Positions 16,827-25,343 of a stretch of 64,000 nt of DNA are shown here, piece after piece (within the stretch, counting starts at the first letter, position 1; every line of letters starts with the position of its first letter). Under the pieces are notes generated by a model. That model was not told the origin of the DNA, did not search any database, and saw nothing but the letters and a program-made list of their open reading frames with translations. The DNA comes from Nitrospira sp. (GTDB taxonomy: Bacteria; Nitrospirota; Nitrospiria; Nitrospirales; Nitrospiraceae): the NCBI GenBank assembly GCA_024998595.1, contig JACOEK010000002.1, positions 620,001 to 684,000 on the forward strand. The letters are read 5' to 3'. The position numbers and the translations under genes are program-made.

Positions 16827-17330
16827 CTATCGGGCATTGCGCAATTGAGTCAGGGTTCCTTCAAGATTCAACAAACGCCGTTTCATCGGCAATCCGCCAG
16901 AAAACCCGCCCAAGGAACCGTCATGCGCAATGATGCGATGACAGGGCACGACGATGGGAACTGGGTTCGCTCCCAGCGCCATTCCCACGGCCCTGGCGTA
17001 CTGCTTCCCTCCCACGCGCATGGCCACCCACTGATAAGACCGCACACGGCCGTAAGGAATCCGCGCGATCGCCTTCCACACCTTACGCTGAAAGGCAGTG
17101 CCGGCCGACCAATCCACAGGAAAAGAAAACTCCCGACGCGCGCCATCTATATAGGACAACAGCTGTGCCCTGGCCTCATTCACGATGGATGCGGCGACAT
17201 CGACAGCAACTGGCGACTGCCGGGTAGCACGATGATCCGACGAGGACATGTCAATGGAGGTCACGCCTTTTTCAGAAGCCGTAATAGTGACCCAACCCCA
17301 AGACGTCTTGAAGGTTTGTGCGTGCGTCAT
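16827..17330 (-). CDS. ogt: Methylated-DNA-[protein]-cysteine S-methyltransferase
   Basis: This 167-residue suicide enzyme repairs O6-alkylguanine. The acceptor cysteine is in PIVVPCHRIIAHDGSLGGFSGG, near residue 130. The upstream DNA-binding helix region is GTAFQRKVWKAIARIPYGRVRSYQWVA, with the conserved GANPVP. It lacks the Ada regulatory domain. The start is 1 nt from the murJ stop. Confidence 0.93.
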   Translation of the reverse strand: MTHAQTFKTSWGWVTITASEKGVTSIDMSSSDHRATRQSPVAVDVAASIVNEARAQLLSYIDGARREFSFPVDWSAGTAFQRKVWKAIARIPYGRVRSYQWVAMRVGGKQYARAVGMALGANPVPIVVPCHRIIAHDGSLGGFSGGLPMKRRLLNLEGTLTQLRNAR

Positions 17331-17331
17331 G

Positions 17332-18960
17332 TCATTTCGCTCCGAATTTACTTGCCACCCGGCCGAGCTTGCGCTTCACCATTCCCATGACCACATCCAG
17401 CTCTTCCGACCCGAGCAGGATATGTACCCCCAGATACATGGTGATGCTGAGCCCGATACCACCAAAGAGGGCTGCGGACTTCACCAGCCAATTGCCGCTC
17501 TCTGTCCACATTGAGGCGCCAGCCACCCAGAAGCAGATCAACGCCATCGGAACACATGCCCCGAGCACCCGACAGGCTGATCGCCCAATGGAGCTCCACT
17601 CCACACGGCCCAGCCGCCGGTGCAAGACTGCCACGAGAATACTTCCGTTGAGCATGGAGGCCAGAGCCGTCGCCAGGGCCAACCCGGCTGCATCCAGAAT
17701 CGTCATCAACCATAACGACAGAGCAATATTCGCGACCACCGCAATCCCCGCCGTCACCGCCGGAGTCCGCGTATCCTGGAGCGAATAGAACGCGGACACG
17801 ATAATGCGCACTCCCGCAAATGCCCACAGTCCAACGGCGTAACAAAGCAGCGCAGTCGCAGTCGCCAGGGTATCGGCTTTGGTGAAGGACCCGTGCTCGA
17901 AGACCAGATGCACGATCGGGTACCGCAGGAGGATCAGGCCTGCCATCGCCGGGAGGATGATGAAAAAGATCATCCTGAGGCCGAATCCGATCGTCGTCCG
18001 CAGTTCATCAAGTGCCCCGCGCGCGGCTTGGGCAGAGAGCGTGGGCAGGATCGCGGTGGCCAGTGCCACCCCGAAAATGCCCAGCGGGAACTGAATCAAT
18101 CGCATGCCGTAAAACAAATAGGTGGGCCCGCCGGGGAAATATGACGCGAGGATCGTACTCACCGTGATATTGATCTGCGTCACCGACAACCCCAGCAGTG
18201 ACGGCACCATCAACAGTCCGATACGTTTCACTCCAGGATGGCCGGCATTGAACTGCAAGCCGAATAACATGCCGCGTCGCTTTAACCCCGGAAGCTGCAT
18301 CGCAAACTGCGCCACCCCACCGACGACAATACCGATCGCCACCGCGAGAATCGGTTCGGATAACCAGGGCGACAGGAATAGCATGCAGGCAATGGTGAAA
18401 ATATTGAAGAAGACGGGGGAGAAGGCCGGGGCGGCAAAGTCACGCAACGAATTCAGAATCCCCATGGCGAGAGCCGCCAGACTGATGAAGATCAGGTAGG
18501 GAAACATCAACTGGGTCAACAGCGTCGTCAAGGCCAACTTGTCGACACTCTCGCGAAACCCCGGCGCAAGGAGCCAGACGATTCCGGGCGCCGCCAGAAT
18601 ACCAACCACCGTCACGGCGGTGACGAGGGTCAGGAGCGTCGTGAAGGTCGCGCTGGCCAGTTCCCAGGCATCACGCTTGGTTTTGAGGGTGTGGTATTCG
18701 GTGAATACAGGGATGAACGCCGCGGACATCGATCCTTCCGCAAACAATTCCCGAAGCAGATTGGGCACGCGGTAGGCGACGAAGAACGCGTCGGCCGCCG
18801 GGGTCGCGCCGAAGAGTCTGGCGAGCACCATGTCTCGCACAAACCCGAGAATGCGGCTGGAAAACGTGGCGATGCCGATGAGACCCGCCGCCTTGACGAC
18901 GGAATGGGTTTCATCCACAGCTGATCGAGATGATTCAACAGGCGCGGCGGGCTCGGACAT
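17332..18960 (-). CDS. murJ: Lipid II flippase MurJ
   Basis: This 542-residue MOP-superfamily protein has about 14 membrane helices and moves lipid II across the inner membrane. The N-terminal signature SSRILGFVRDMVLARLFGATPAADAFFVAYRVPNLLRELFAEGS and the SAAFIPVFTEY loop are typical. It heads a minus-strand set with ogt and dtd. The -10 box ends only 7 nt before the ATG and there is no Shine-Dalgarno, so the mRNA may be leaderless. Confidence 0.95.
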   Translation of the reverse strand: MSEPAAPVESSRSAVDETHSVVKAAGLIGIATFSSRILGFVRDMVLARLFGATPAADAFFVAYRVPNLLRELFAEGSMSAAFIPVFTEYHTLKTKRDAWELASATFTTLLTLVTAVTVVGILAAPGIVWLLAPGFRESVDKLALTTLLTQLMFPYLIFISLAALAMGILNSLRDFAAPAFSPVFFNIFTIACMLFLSPWLSEPILAVAIGIVVGGVAQFAMQLPGLKRRGMLFGLQFNAGHPGVKRIGLLMVPSLLGLSVTQINITVSTILASYFPGGPTYLFYGMRLIQFPLGIFGVALATAILPTLSAQAARGALDELRTTIGFGLRMIFFIILPAMAGLILLRYPIVHLVFEHGSFTKADTLATATALLCYAVGLWAFAGVRIIVSAFYSLQDTRTPAVTAGIAVVANIALSLWLMTILDAAGLALATALASMLNGSILVAVLHRRLGRVEWSSIGRSACRVLGACVPMALICFWVAGASMWTESGNWLVKSAALFGGIGLSITMYLGVHILLGSEELDVVMGMVKRKLGRVASKFGAK

Positions 18961-18967
18961 TGCGGGG

Positions 18968-18996
18968 ATTGTAGCGGAACGGCGCGAGGCCGTCCA
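18968..18996 (-). promoter_or_regulatory. Sigma70-type promoter of murJ, predicted leaderless
   Basis: On the minus strand TGGACG (18991-18996) and TACAAT (18968-18973) are 17 nt apart. The ATG follows the -10 box after 7 nt, so the expected start site coincides with the start codon. Confidence 0.55.
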
Positions 18997-19017
18997 TGGT
19001 CCAACCAGATCAGGCCG

Positions 19018-19680
19018 TCACAGATCCTGGATCACCGCATTCGGCAACTCATTGGGATTGTCGCTGTCACGGGAGGGATAGGCACGGGTGAGATGAATAC
19101 CGATGGCTTCAATGCCACGACACAATCCACCGGCGAGATCGCCGACCTTCATACGGTCAACAATGATCGACACAATTTCCTGCCACTGGTCAGCTGAAAT
19201 ACGCGCCTGCAGCGTGTGATCTGGCAACACATAGACCTGTCGCTCAAGCAATGAGACCATGACCAACAGCCCGGTCCGTTCACGGGTACGCGCGAGGCCC
19301 TGCTGGGCGAAGGCTCGTTCTGCCCGCAGGTGCACTTTATGGCGCATGCGTTCCCGCGAAGTGAACAGGCGTAAGACCGCCGGCCAGGTTCCAATCCAGG
19401 CTCCAACGGAGTAGGCCAGCACCGTCACGCCGAGCAACCACACAGCATTCGAGGCATGCCATCCCCAGGGCAACCAAGCCGTTTCGATCGTCAACGAGGT
19501 CGTCAGGGCGAGCACGGCAGACAACAGGCCCGCTCGGTGGTGCGCTTCTCGATACAAACCGGATTGTCCGACAATCATGGGCACAATCTCTGCGCTCGTG
19601 TGACGCTCAGCCGCCTGCACGGCTGCCTCCACTCGTACTCGATCGTCCTCCGAGAGTGCCGGCCTTCTACCAGTCGCCAC
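19018..19680 (-). CDS. TPM-domain membrane protein (second copy)
   Basis: This 220-residue protein has a divided TPM (TLP18.3/Psb32/MOLO-1) domain: RVEAAVQAAERHTSAEIVPMIV at the start and AFAQQGLARTRERTGLLVMVSLLERQVYVLPD after two membrane segments (about residues 45-95). The start is GTG 19680, preceded by GGAGGAGG. A longer frame exists but runs through the Gly-rich end of the upstream gene. It overlaps that gene by 14 nt. Domain order resembles the YgcG/TPM partner proteins found with LemA. Confidence 0.85.
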   Translation of the reverse strand: MATGRRPALSEDDRVRVEAAVQAAERHTSAEIVPMIVGQSGLYREAHHRAGLLSAVLALTTSLTIETAWLPWGWHASNAVWLLGVTVLAYSVGAWIGTWPAVLRLFTSRERMRHKVHLRAERAFAQQGLARTRERTGLLVMVSLLERQVYVLPDHTLQARISADQWQEIVSIIVDRMKVGDLAGGLCRGIEAIGIHLTRAYPSRDSDNPNELPNAVIQDL

Positions 19681-20572
19681 TGGCGCCTCCTCCTCCGAAA
19701 TCGCCTCCGCCGCCCGAGAAGCCACCCGATCCTCCAAACGATTCACCCAGTCCGCCCGATCCCCACCCCCCGTGCCGTGTACTGAACCAGGTGTCATCGA
19801 ATGGGGTGCTGCCGCTTCGTCGCCTTCCCCCTGTCCCTTGCCCAATTCCACCTGCCAGACTGACCAGGAACAAGCTAACCCCTCCTGCAATCAGAGCGGG
19901 GATCACCCACGGTGCGACGAGAAACGAGAGGCCGCCTCCTACCACAGGGCCCAATAGGCGGTGGGCGCGAGAGAAGAAAAGACCAATGACCAGGCCCAGA
20001 ATGACCGCAAATACCGTGTTGGCAATCACCTCACCGTCGGGACGGATAACCGTCGCAGGTTCCGGCGCGTTGTAGGTTCCTTCGATGGTTTTTAGCACGG
20101 CCAGCACACCGGCCGTGATGCCAGCCGGCACATCTCCGGCGCGAAATTTCGGCGCCATTTCGTTTCGGATGATCTGAGCTGAACGCGCATCCGTCAGCAC
20201 CCCTTCCAGTCCGTATCCGACTTCCAGACGGATTTTTCGTTCTTTGATCGCGACGAGCAGCAGGACGCCGTTGCCGGTGGCCTTCGTGCCCAATTTCCAG
20301 GTCGTCGCGACGCGGTGGGAAAAATCAAACAGCGGCTCGCCTTCTAGCGAAGGGACAATGAGCACTGCCACCTGATTGGATGTGTTCGTTTCATGCGTCC
20401 GAAGTGTGTCAGACAGTTGCGCATTCGTGGCAGGCGGCAACACATGTGCAAGATCGACGATGCGGCCACTCAGCGGAGGCACATCCAGTGCCCGAGCTGG
20501 TAGGCACTGTCCCAGGACAAGCCATACCCAGCCGGCAAGGACTATCCATCCTGCTCGGGCCATGAGCCGCAT
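19667..20572 (-). CDS. TPM-domain protein with Gly-rich tail (YgcG-like)
   Basis: This 301-residue protein has a signal peptide (IVLAGWVWLVLGQCLPARA). A TPM domain follows at about residues 32-165 (SGRIVDLAHVLPPATNAQLSDTL, GVLLLVAIKERKIRLEVGYGLEG). Two membrane segments lie near 185-245, and the Gly-rich C-terminus ends in SGGGGDFGGGGASGDW. This layout is standard for YgcG-like proteins encoded with LemA. The exact function is unknown; a role in envelope or membrane-protein maintenance is proposed for the family. Confidence 0.88.
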   Translation of the reverse strand: MRLMARAGWIVLAGWVWLVLGQCLPARALDVPPLSGRIVDLAHVLPPATNAQLSDTLRTHETNTSNQVAVLIVPSLEGEPLFDFSHRVATTWKLGTKATGNGVLLLVAIKERKIRLEVGYGLEGVLTDARSAQIIRNEMAPKFRAGDVPAGITAGVLAVLKTIEGTYNAPEPATVIRPDGEVIANTVFAVILGLVIGLFFSRAHRLLGPVVGGGLSFLVAPWVIPALIAGGVSLFLVSLAGGIGQGTGGRRRSGSTPFDDTWFSTRHGGWGSGGLGESFGGSGGFSGGGGDFGGGGASGDW

Positions 20573-20602
20573 CCCAATCGCTCCCCAACCGCGAGGCTGA
20601 CG

Positions 20603-21202
20603 TTAGAACTTCACTTCCGGCGGCTTCGCGACGGCTTTTTCGTCCGCGACAGTAAAGTTCGCCTTTTCGTCCAAATGGAGGAGAAACTTAGCCGTCAAGT
20701 TTGTGGGAAAGTAGCGCACCATCTTGTTGAACTCCGCTACCTTCTCGATATAGCGCTTACGCGCGACAGTAATACGATTCTCCGTTCCTTCAAGCTGGCT
20801 TTGCAAATCTCGGAACCCCTGATCGGCCTTGAGATTGGGATAGTTTTCGGCTAATGCCAGCAACCGTCCCAGGGCGCTTGAGAGACCTTGCTGCGCTTCC
20901 TGAAATTTCTTGAAAGCAGCCTCGTCCTTCAGTAGCTCCGGTGTGATTTGAACACTGGTTGCCTTGGCGCGTGCTTGGACCACACTCTCCAGTGTTTCCT
21001 TTTCATGTGTCGCATATCCCTTGACCGTGTTCACCAAATTCGGAATGAGATCGGCCCGCCGTTGATACTGATTGATGACCTCGCTCCAAGCCGCTTTCGT
21101 GTCTTCATCCAACCCTTGCAAGTCGTTATAGCCGCAACCTGAAAGGGCCAACAGGCCGATGAGTACCACACTCGCGCCCATCAATCGTGCAACAGCTATC
21201 AT
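20603..21202 (-). CDS. lemA: LemA family lipoprotein
   Basis: This 199-residue protein has an N-terminal segment ending in a lipobox (LIGLLALSGC) and then the LemA helical domain. Signatures are WSEVINQYQRRADLIPNLVNTVKGYATHEKETLE, AENYPNLKADQGFRDLQSQLEGTENRI, and KMVRYFPTNL. Here the membrane anchor is predicted to be a lipid. GGAGG lies 3-5 nt before the ATG. It is first in a lemA-TPM-TPM operon. Confidence 0.92.
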   Translation of the reverse strand: MIAVARLMGASVVLIGLLALSGCGYNDLQGLDEDTKAAWSEVINQYQRRADLIPNLVNTVKGYATHEKETLESVVQARAKATSVQITPELLKDEAAFKKFQEAQQGLSSALGRLLALAENYPNLKADQGFRDLQSQLEGTENRITVARKRYIEKVAEFNKMVRYFPTNLTAKFLLHLDEKANFTVADEKAVAKPPEVKF

Positions 21203-21366
21203 CGTTCCTCCTCTGCGCCAAAATGGGACAGCGCTTCTTCCAGACGTAAGGCTTTCATCGACAAAGTCAATCCTTCGGCCTTCTGACTACTGCTCAAGAT
21301 GTCGCTTCGCTTACATCCTTGTTATACTTCACGGAAGGACGGCAGTTCGCTTTTATAAGACCCCTT

Positions 21367-21672
21367 ATGGCTCTCGATCGATCCAACGAAATCCCGGGAG
21401 GCTTTCAGGTGCGACACCGCTCCTTGGGAATCTTTCAAGGCAGCTCGATCGGGCTGGCCTTCTGGCACCCTTCTTCCCACATGCCTGAGTATGGCCTTTG
21501 CCGCTTTGCCACCGAGGCCAAGGCTCAGCACTATGTCGATTTTCTTTCTTCTCCTGCGTGCCCGGAACCATTGAACCGCGCCGATCTGGCGATAGAAGCG
21601 TTCGACCACGCAGAACATGAACGTCTCACGACAGAATACCCCCAGGCTTCTGCCTGGGAAACCCCACTCTAA
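21367..21672 (+). CDS. Small protein of unknown function
   Basis: This 101-residue reading frame looks protein-like rather than random (SNEIPGGFQVRHRSLGIFQG, MPEYGLCRFATEAKAQHYVDFL). No known motif is seen. The ATG lacks a clear Shine-Dalgarno. The frame is open back to TTG 21319, just before a TATACT (21323-21328) that could be a -10 box, so the ATG at 21367 is preferred. It is divergent from lemA. Confidence 0.5.
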   Translation: MALDRSNEIPGGFQVRHRSLGIFQGSSIGLAFWHPSSHMPEYGLCRFATEAKAQHYVDFLSSPACPEPLNRADLAIEAFDHAEHERLTTEYPQASAWETPL

Positions 21673-21739
21673 CAGAATGGCGGCAGGATGGCTCCCGAAG
21701 CTATGCGGGGTGTGGGGATAGATGCTGGGTAGATGCCAG

Positions 21740-22240
21740 TTACGTGGAGGAACGAGTTCCGAACGATTCCGTCTTGGTCTGCACGAACGCCAATAGCCGT
21801 TTATTTTCTTGCGCTGAGCGTAGAAATTTGAAGGCGATGCCGCGGGAGCTCACGGATCGGACCATGGCAGCGACCTCGATGGGAGCCTGTTCATTCTCCA
21901 GCACGATTTGCAGGTAAAAGATATCGTCCACATGCACCGACGCCTGGCTCTCAATGATGCATCCGCCCATTGAGATGTCCCGGACCGTCCCTTCCCCACG
22001 AACTTTTCCACCGGAAAACGAGAGAAAGAGGCGGACAGGAATACGCAGGTGCTCGCGACGATCCATCATCCGAGCCGGAAAACTGTATCCCAAGCGTGAA
22101 GCCGAGAAGCGAAAGCTGCACGACTGACAATGAAACGGCGAAATGCAGGCGAACGACTGCAACCGTTCAATGAGAGTCGAGCAGCGAGAACGAAAGACCT
22201 TATCTTGACCACACTGTGGACATGTCAACGGGTGTGCCAT
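21740..22240 (-). CDS. PilZ-domain protein with N-terminal cysteine cluster
   Basis: This 166-residue protein has two parts. Residues 1-45 contain CPQC, a later Cys, then CISPFHCQSC, which looks like a zinc-binding ribbon. From about residue 60 a PilZ domain follows, with the c-di-GMP motif RREHLRIPVR (RxxxR-like) and DISMGGC (D-x-S-x-x-G). It is therefore a likely c-di-GMP receptor. I chose the ATG at 22240 before the cysteine cluster, with AAGGA close upstream. The partner is unknown. Confidence 0.82.
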   Translation of the reverse strand: MAHPLTCPQCGQDKVFRSRCSTLIERLQSFACISPFHCQSCSFRFSASRLGYSFPARMMDRREHLRIPVRLFLSFSGGKVRGEGTVRDISMGGCIIESQASVHVDDIFYLQIVLENEQAPIEVAAMVRSVSSRGIAFKFLRSAQENKRLLAFVQTKTESFGTRSST

Positions 22241-22733
22241 ATTCCTTGATCGGCGCCTCTCAATGCCGTTCTCCTTCGCCAGCATACGCTGCCCGTTTTG
22301 GTCGAGCAGACGTGATCTAGCGCGCGCCCTAGGTTCTTTCTGCAATGCAAACCTTCCGGCACACGCAAGCCTGCCGCCATTTCAATCGATAAAGGATGAG
22401 GGCAGTTCTGTCAAGAAACTCAACGGTTCCGAGCTGCACACAATCAGTAGCACTATTCGGTCCAGACTTGAGTGATCGCACGAACTGAATTCTTGCCGAA
22501 GTTACTTCCCGCCACACGCGATTCTTATTTCACCTCAGTTTTTATACAGAATGCTCCTCTCTCATTCTAAATTTATCTAAGTGACTCACATGAACGTGAT
22601 GATTTTGTGAAGAAATTTCGATTAACTCATTTTAACGTCTCACTAACACCTCTTTAATCTCTCATTGCTAGTCTCTCACTCACATGGGCACGGCCTTCAC
22701 GCTTTGGAGGCACATCCTAAGGAGGTGGACACC
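22241..22733. other. Long intergenic region with an AT-rich stretch
   Basis: There is no gene I can support in these 493 nt. From about 22540 to 22680 the sequence is much richer in A/T than its surroundings. It carries TCTCA(C/T)T four times (22560, 22638, 22660, 22674), which could be regulator contacts. It ends in the strong ribosome site of the next gene. Confidence 0.45.
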
Positions 22734-22913
22734 ATGACATGCGGACGATGCAAAGGACTGATGGTTGATGAGTGGCGTCCGGATTTTTCGCCGGAAACGT
22801 TTGTATGGCGATGCATTAATTGTGGATCGATCGTCGATCCATTGATCGAACAAAACCGGCGCACGCGGATGGCCGAGCAACTATTATTGGAGCCGGTCGA
22901 GGTGTTGCAGTAA
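22734..22913 (+). CDS. Small zinc-ribbon protein, 59 residues
   Basis: The protein starts MTCGRCKGLM and has a second pair, WRCINCGS, spaced like a treble-clef or ribbon zinc site. An acidic/basic tail follows (IEQNRRTRMAEQLLLEP). The ATG is preceded by a near-perfect AAGGAGGTG, which makes this a real gene despite its size. Such proteins often bind nucleic acid or another protein; no function is assigned. A terminator-like hairpin follows. Confidence 0.8.
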   Translation: MTCGRCKGLMVDEWRPDFSPETFVWRCINCGSIVDPLIEQNRRTRMAEQLLLEPVEVLQ

Positions 22914-22924
22914 AAGCGAAATGC

Positions 22925-22957
22925 GCAGGGCGGGAGTGCACGAGACTCCCGTCCTGC
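22925..22957. terminator. Hairpin between convergent genes
   Basis: There is a 13-bp stem (GCAGGGCGGGAGT with ACTCCCGTCCTGC, one G-U pair) and a 7-nt loop. There is no T-tract. It sits between the Zn-ribbon gene and xth and may end transcription from both sides. Confidence 0.55.
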
Positions 22958-22982
22958 ACCGAGCTGGTATGGCAAGGATGAA

Positions 22983-23756
22983 CTAAACGGCGAAGTCGGC
23001 CCAGAGCACTGTGTGATCTGAGGCATCGATTGCGCGACGAGGTTCTAAATCAACATCAACGCGCTCACATTTCTCAGCCAAGGGCGCCGTCGCGAGAATG
23101 TGATCGATACGCCACCCTTTATTGGCAGCAAGGGCGCTAGGCGCACGGTAGTCGAAGAACGTAAATTGCTGGCGATCTGGATACAGTTTGCAGAACACAT
23201 CTTCGAAGCCCCACGCAATCGTCTTCCCATAGGCTTTGCGCGCGTCTTCGTGATAGCAGACATGTTTCAGATGTTTCTCCGGGCTGTGGACATCAATGGG
23301 TCTTGGGGCCACATTCATGTCTCCACACCAGATCGCCGGCTCCTTCGGGGAAAGATGCATCTCAAAGTGCTTCAGTAAGCGCTCGTACCACCCCAGTTTA
23401 TATTGATACTTCGGCGAATCGATCTCGAACCCCTGCGGTACATACGTGTTAATGATCGGAATGCCTTGAATCACGACGCGCAGCAACCGCGCATCCTCCA
23501 CGTCACCCCCGTCGTCAAATCCATAACATACTGATTCAGGTTTGGTGCGGCTGAGCACGGCGACGCCGTTGTAGGCCTTCATCCCTCTGAAGGTGATCTC
23601 ATACCCTGACGCCGCGAGCGCTGTGAGCGGAAATTCACTATCTTGAACTTTGGTTTCCTGCAGACACAGCACGTCCGGTTGATGGCGCGCCAGCCATTGC
23701 AAGACGATCGGGAGGCGTTTCCTAAGGGAGTTGACGTTGAAGGTGGCGACTTTCAT
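22983..23756 (-). CDS. xth: Exodeoxyribonuclease III (AP endonuclease)
   Basis: This 257-residue member of the EEP nuclease family cleaves DNA at abasic sites and trims 3' blocked ends. Motifs are MKVATFNVNSLRKRL, LCLQETKV (metal-binding Glu), WCGDMNVA, and the C-terminal WRIDHIL plus ASDHTVLW catalytic His/Asp segment. Length is typical. The promoter -10 box ends 11 nt before the ATG with no Shine-Dalgarno. Confidence 0.95.
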   Translation of the reverse strand: MKVATFNVNSLRKRLPIVLQWLARHQPDVLCLQETKVQDSEFPLTALAASGYEITFRGMKAYNGVAVLSRTKPESVCYGFDDGGDVEDARLLRVVIQGIPIINTYVPQGFEIDSPKYQYKLGWYERLLKHFEMHLSPKEPAIWCGDMNVAPRPIDVHSPEKHLKHVCYHEDARKAYGKTIAWGFEDVFCKLYPDRQQFTFFDYRAPSALAANKGWRIDHILATAPLAEKCERVDVDLEPRRAIDASDHTVLWADFAV

Positions 23757-23767
23757 AGTGCGCGGGG

Positions 23768-23796
23768 ATTCTAGCAGAGCCCATCCGCCGCAACAA
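23768..23796 (-). promoter_or_regulatory. Candidate promoter of xth
   Basis: On the minus strand TTGTTG (23791-23796) and TAGAAT (23768-23773) are 17 nt apart. The ATG follows after 11 nt, predicting a leader of only about 5 nt. Confidence 0.42.
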
Positions 23797-23815
23797 CTGA
23801 GGCCTGCAAAATACT

Positions 23816-23852
23816 ACGGCCTGTGATCGGATCTCTCCCAATCACAGGCCGT
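23816..23852 (-). terminator. Terminator hairpin of the Lys-rich exported protein gene
   Basis: A perfect 12-bp stem (ACGGCCTGTGAT/ATCACAGGCCGT) surrounds a 13-nt loop. On the minus strand it is followed by AGTATTTTG, a short T-rich run, which fits intrinsic termination of the gene that ends at 23899. Confidence 0.7.
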
Positions 23853-23898
23853 GGGTGTGATACTCGGCGAAAAAAACCCGCCGTTCCTCGTTCAGATC

Positions 23899-24303
23899 TT
23901 AATACCGAGCCGCTTCCTTCAGGTCATGTTTCATTGCGCCCATTTCTTGCCCGGCCTCGTTCGCAGCGCCTCTCATTTCAGCCGCTTTCGCGTGGGCCGC
24001 GTCTTTCTTCGCTTTCACCTTGGCTTTGACATGTTCTTTCTTTGCCTTCGCATCGGCCCTGGCTTGTTTCTTTTTAGCTTTGGCTTCGTCCCGCTTCGCC
24101 TTCAATTCGCTCTTTGCGGAGTCTTTCTTGGCCTTGAGATCGCTCTTCAGTTCTTCCTTCTGGGCATTCACCTCATCGGACAGAGTCCCCATGTCCTGCT
24201 TCATCCCCTCGGACATTTTGCCCATGCCCAGATCGTCGGCAGCGGCGAATGAGCTCATGCCCACAAATGCGGCAGCGACCATCACAGCGATTAACCTTCT
24301 CAT
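23899..24303 (-). CDS. Exported Lys/Ala-rich helical protein
   Basis: This 134-residue protein begins with a clear signal peptide (MRRLIAVMVAAAFVGMSSFAAA). The rest is almost entirely Lys, Ala, Glu and Asp with recurring KAKKDxAK-type units, so it should form long charged helices. It resembles LEA group 3 or H1-like low-complexity proteins, not a known enzyme. GAGGGGGG precedes the ATG. It is monocistronic with its own terminator. A stress or surface role is a guess. Confidence 0.75.
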   Translation of the reverse strand: MRRLIAVMVAAAFVGMSSFAAADDLGMGKMSEGMKQDMGTLSDEVNAQKEELKSDLKAKKDSAKSELKAKRDEAKAKKKQARADAKAKKEHVKAKVKAKKDAAHAKAAEMRGAANEAGQEMGAMKHDLKEAARY

Positions 24304-24500
24304 CAACAACCCCCCTCTTAGTTGAAATATAGTGTGAGGCATCCCGGACAAACCGACGGGCATGCAGACATCTATCAATACCCTGAAGGGTTTCGTTTGC
24401 CAAATTTATTGCCGTTTTCTACGGCTGGGAAGCGTGAATCCCATCGTTGATGGAGCAGCATCCAGAAATAGGGACAGGTCACGGGAAATGCGAGCAGTGT

Positions 24501-25343
24501 TTACTGACGAATGGTCGTGAGGTAGCGTCGCAGAATAGCTTGTTCCACTCGTGAACGGCCGCGGTCTGGAGCGGGGAATCTCAGCACAAGATGGATACGC
24601 CCCGCTTCGGGGAGTTGTATCGTGATACGTGGTTCCGGCGAGGGCGCTTCCAACAGATTGCGCTGCTCCAGCAACTTCATCTGCCGGCCCATTTGATCCA
24701 TAAAGGGGGCGCACTCTACCTTCGCCGCGCTCAGGAGCGCTTGTTCAGCGGCCTGCCAATTCTCGGTATTCAGGAGCGGGACCGACAAGACGTACAGACC
24801 ATATTCTTGCGACGGACTTTCCTTGATCAGGGGGTTGCCGAACAGAAGGCTATTGGGAAACACGACAGTTCGCCCCGTATACAAGTGTGAAGTCTGTCCG
24901 GGCCCGATTTCCAGTAGCTTCGTTGCAAACACATCATATTCGAGGACGACACCACGATACGTGCCCAGCTGAATGCGATCCCCGACTCCATACACCCCAC
25001 CGCCGACACGCAACGCGGCTCCGCTCCAACACAGAATGAGCTCCTTGGTAGCCAGGACCAACGTGGCCGCCAATGCGACGAGCGAGACCGCGAAGGCTTC
25101 CAACTCGTGTGCCCAAATCACCACGAGCCCCACGAAGAGGCACAACACCATGCTATTGCGGGTGGTGACGATCCAACGGCGCCTGGCGTCGATGGTCAGC
25201 GCTTGGTTGCCTTTGATCCACCGAACAAGAATCGTTCGCGCAATCAGGAGGATGAGGAGAAGAAGAAGGGACTTGAGCAGATCGAAGAAGACACTCGAGC
25301 CGATGACCGGCAGCAAATCTTGCATAGCTTTTTCCGTCGCCAT
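24501..25343 (-). CDS. MscS-family mechanosensitive channel protein
   Basis: This 280-residue protein has three membrane segments (LLKSLLLLLILLIARTILV, NSMVLCLFVGLVVIWAHEL, FAVSLVALAATLVLATKELILCWSGAALR). The last resembles the pore helix of MscS. A beta domain follows with VGDRIQLGTYRGVVLEYDVFATKLLEI and VVFPNSLLFGNPLI, which match the MscS middle domain (GDxI, PN). It is a short version without extra N-terminal helices. The start overlaps the lipoprotein stop by 1 nt. Confidence 0.86.
   Translation of the reverse strand: MATEKAMQDLLPVIGSSVFFDLLKSLLLLLILLIARTILVRWIKGNQALTIDARRRWIVTTRNSMVLCLFVGLVVIWAHELEAFAVSLVALAATLVLATKELILCWSGAALRVGGGVYGVGDRIQLGTYRGVVLEYDVFATKLLEIGPGQTSHLYTGRTVVFPNSLLFGNPLIKESPSQEYGLYVLSVPLLNTENWQAAEQALLSAAKVECAPFMDQMGRQMKLLEQRNLLEAPSPEPRITIQLPEAGRIHLVLRFPAPDRGRSRVEQAILRRYLTTIRQ

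Noticed and set aside
19681-19890. Longer 5' extension of the second TPM gene
   Set aside because: The extra residues run through the Gly-rich end of the upstream gene, while GTG 19680 has a strong GGAGGAGG site.
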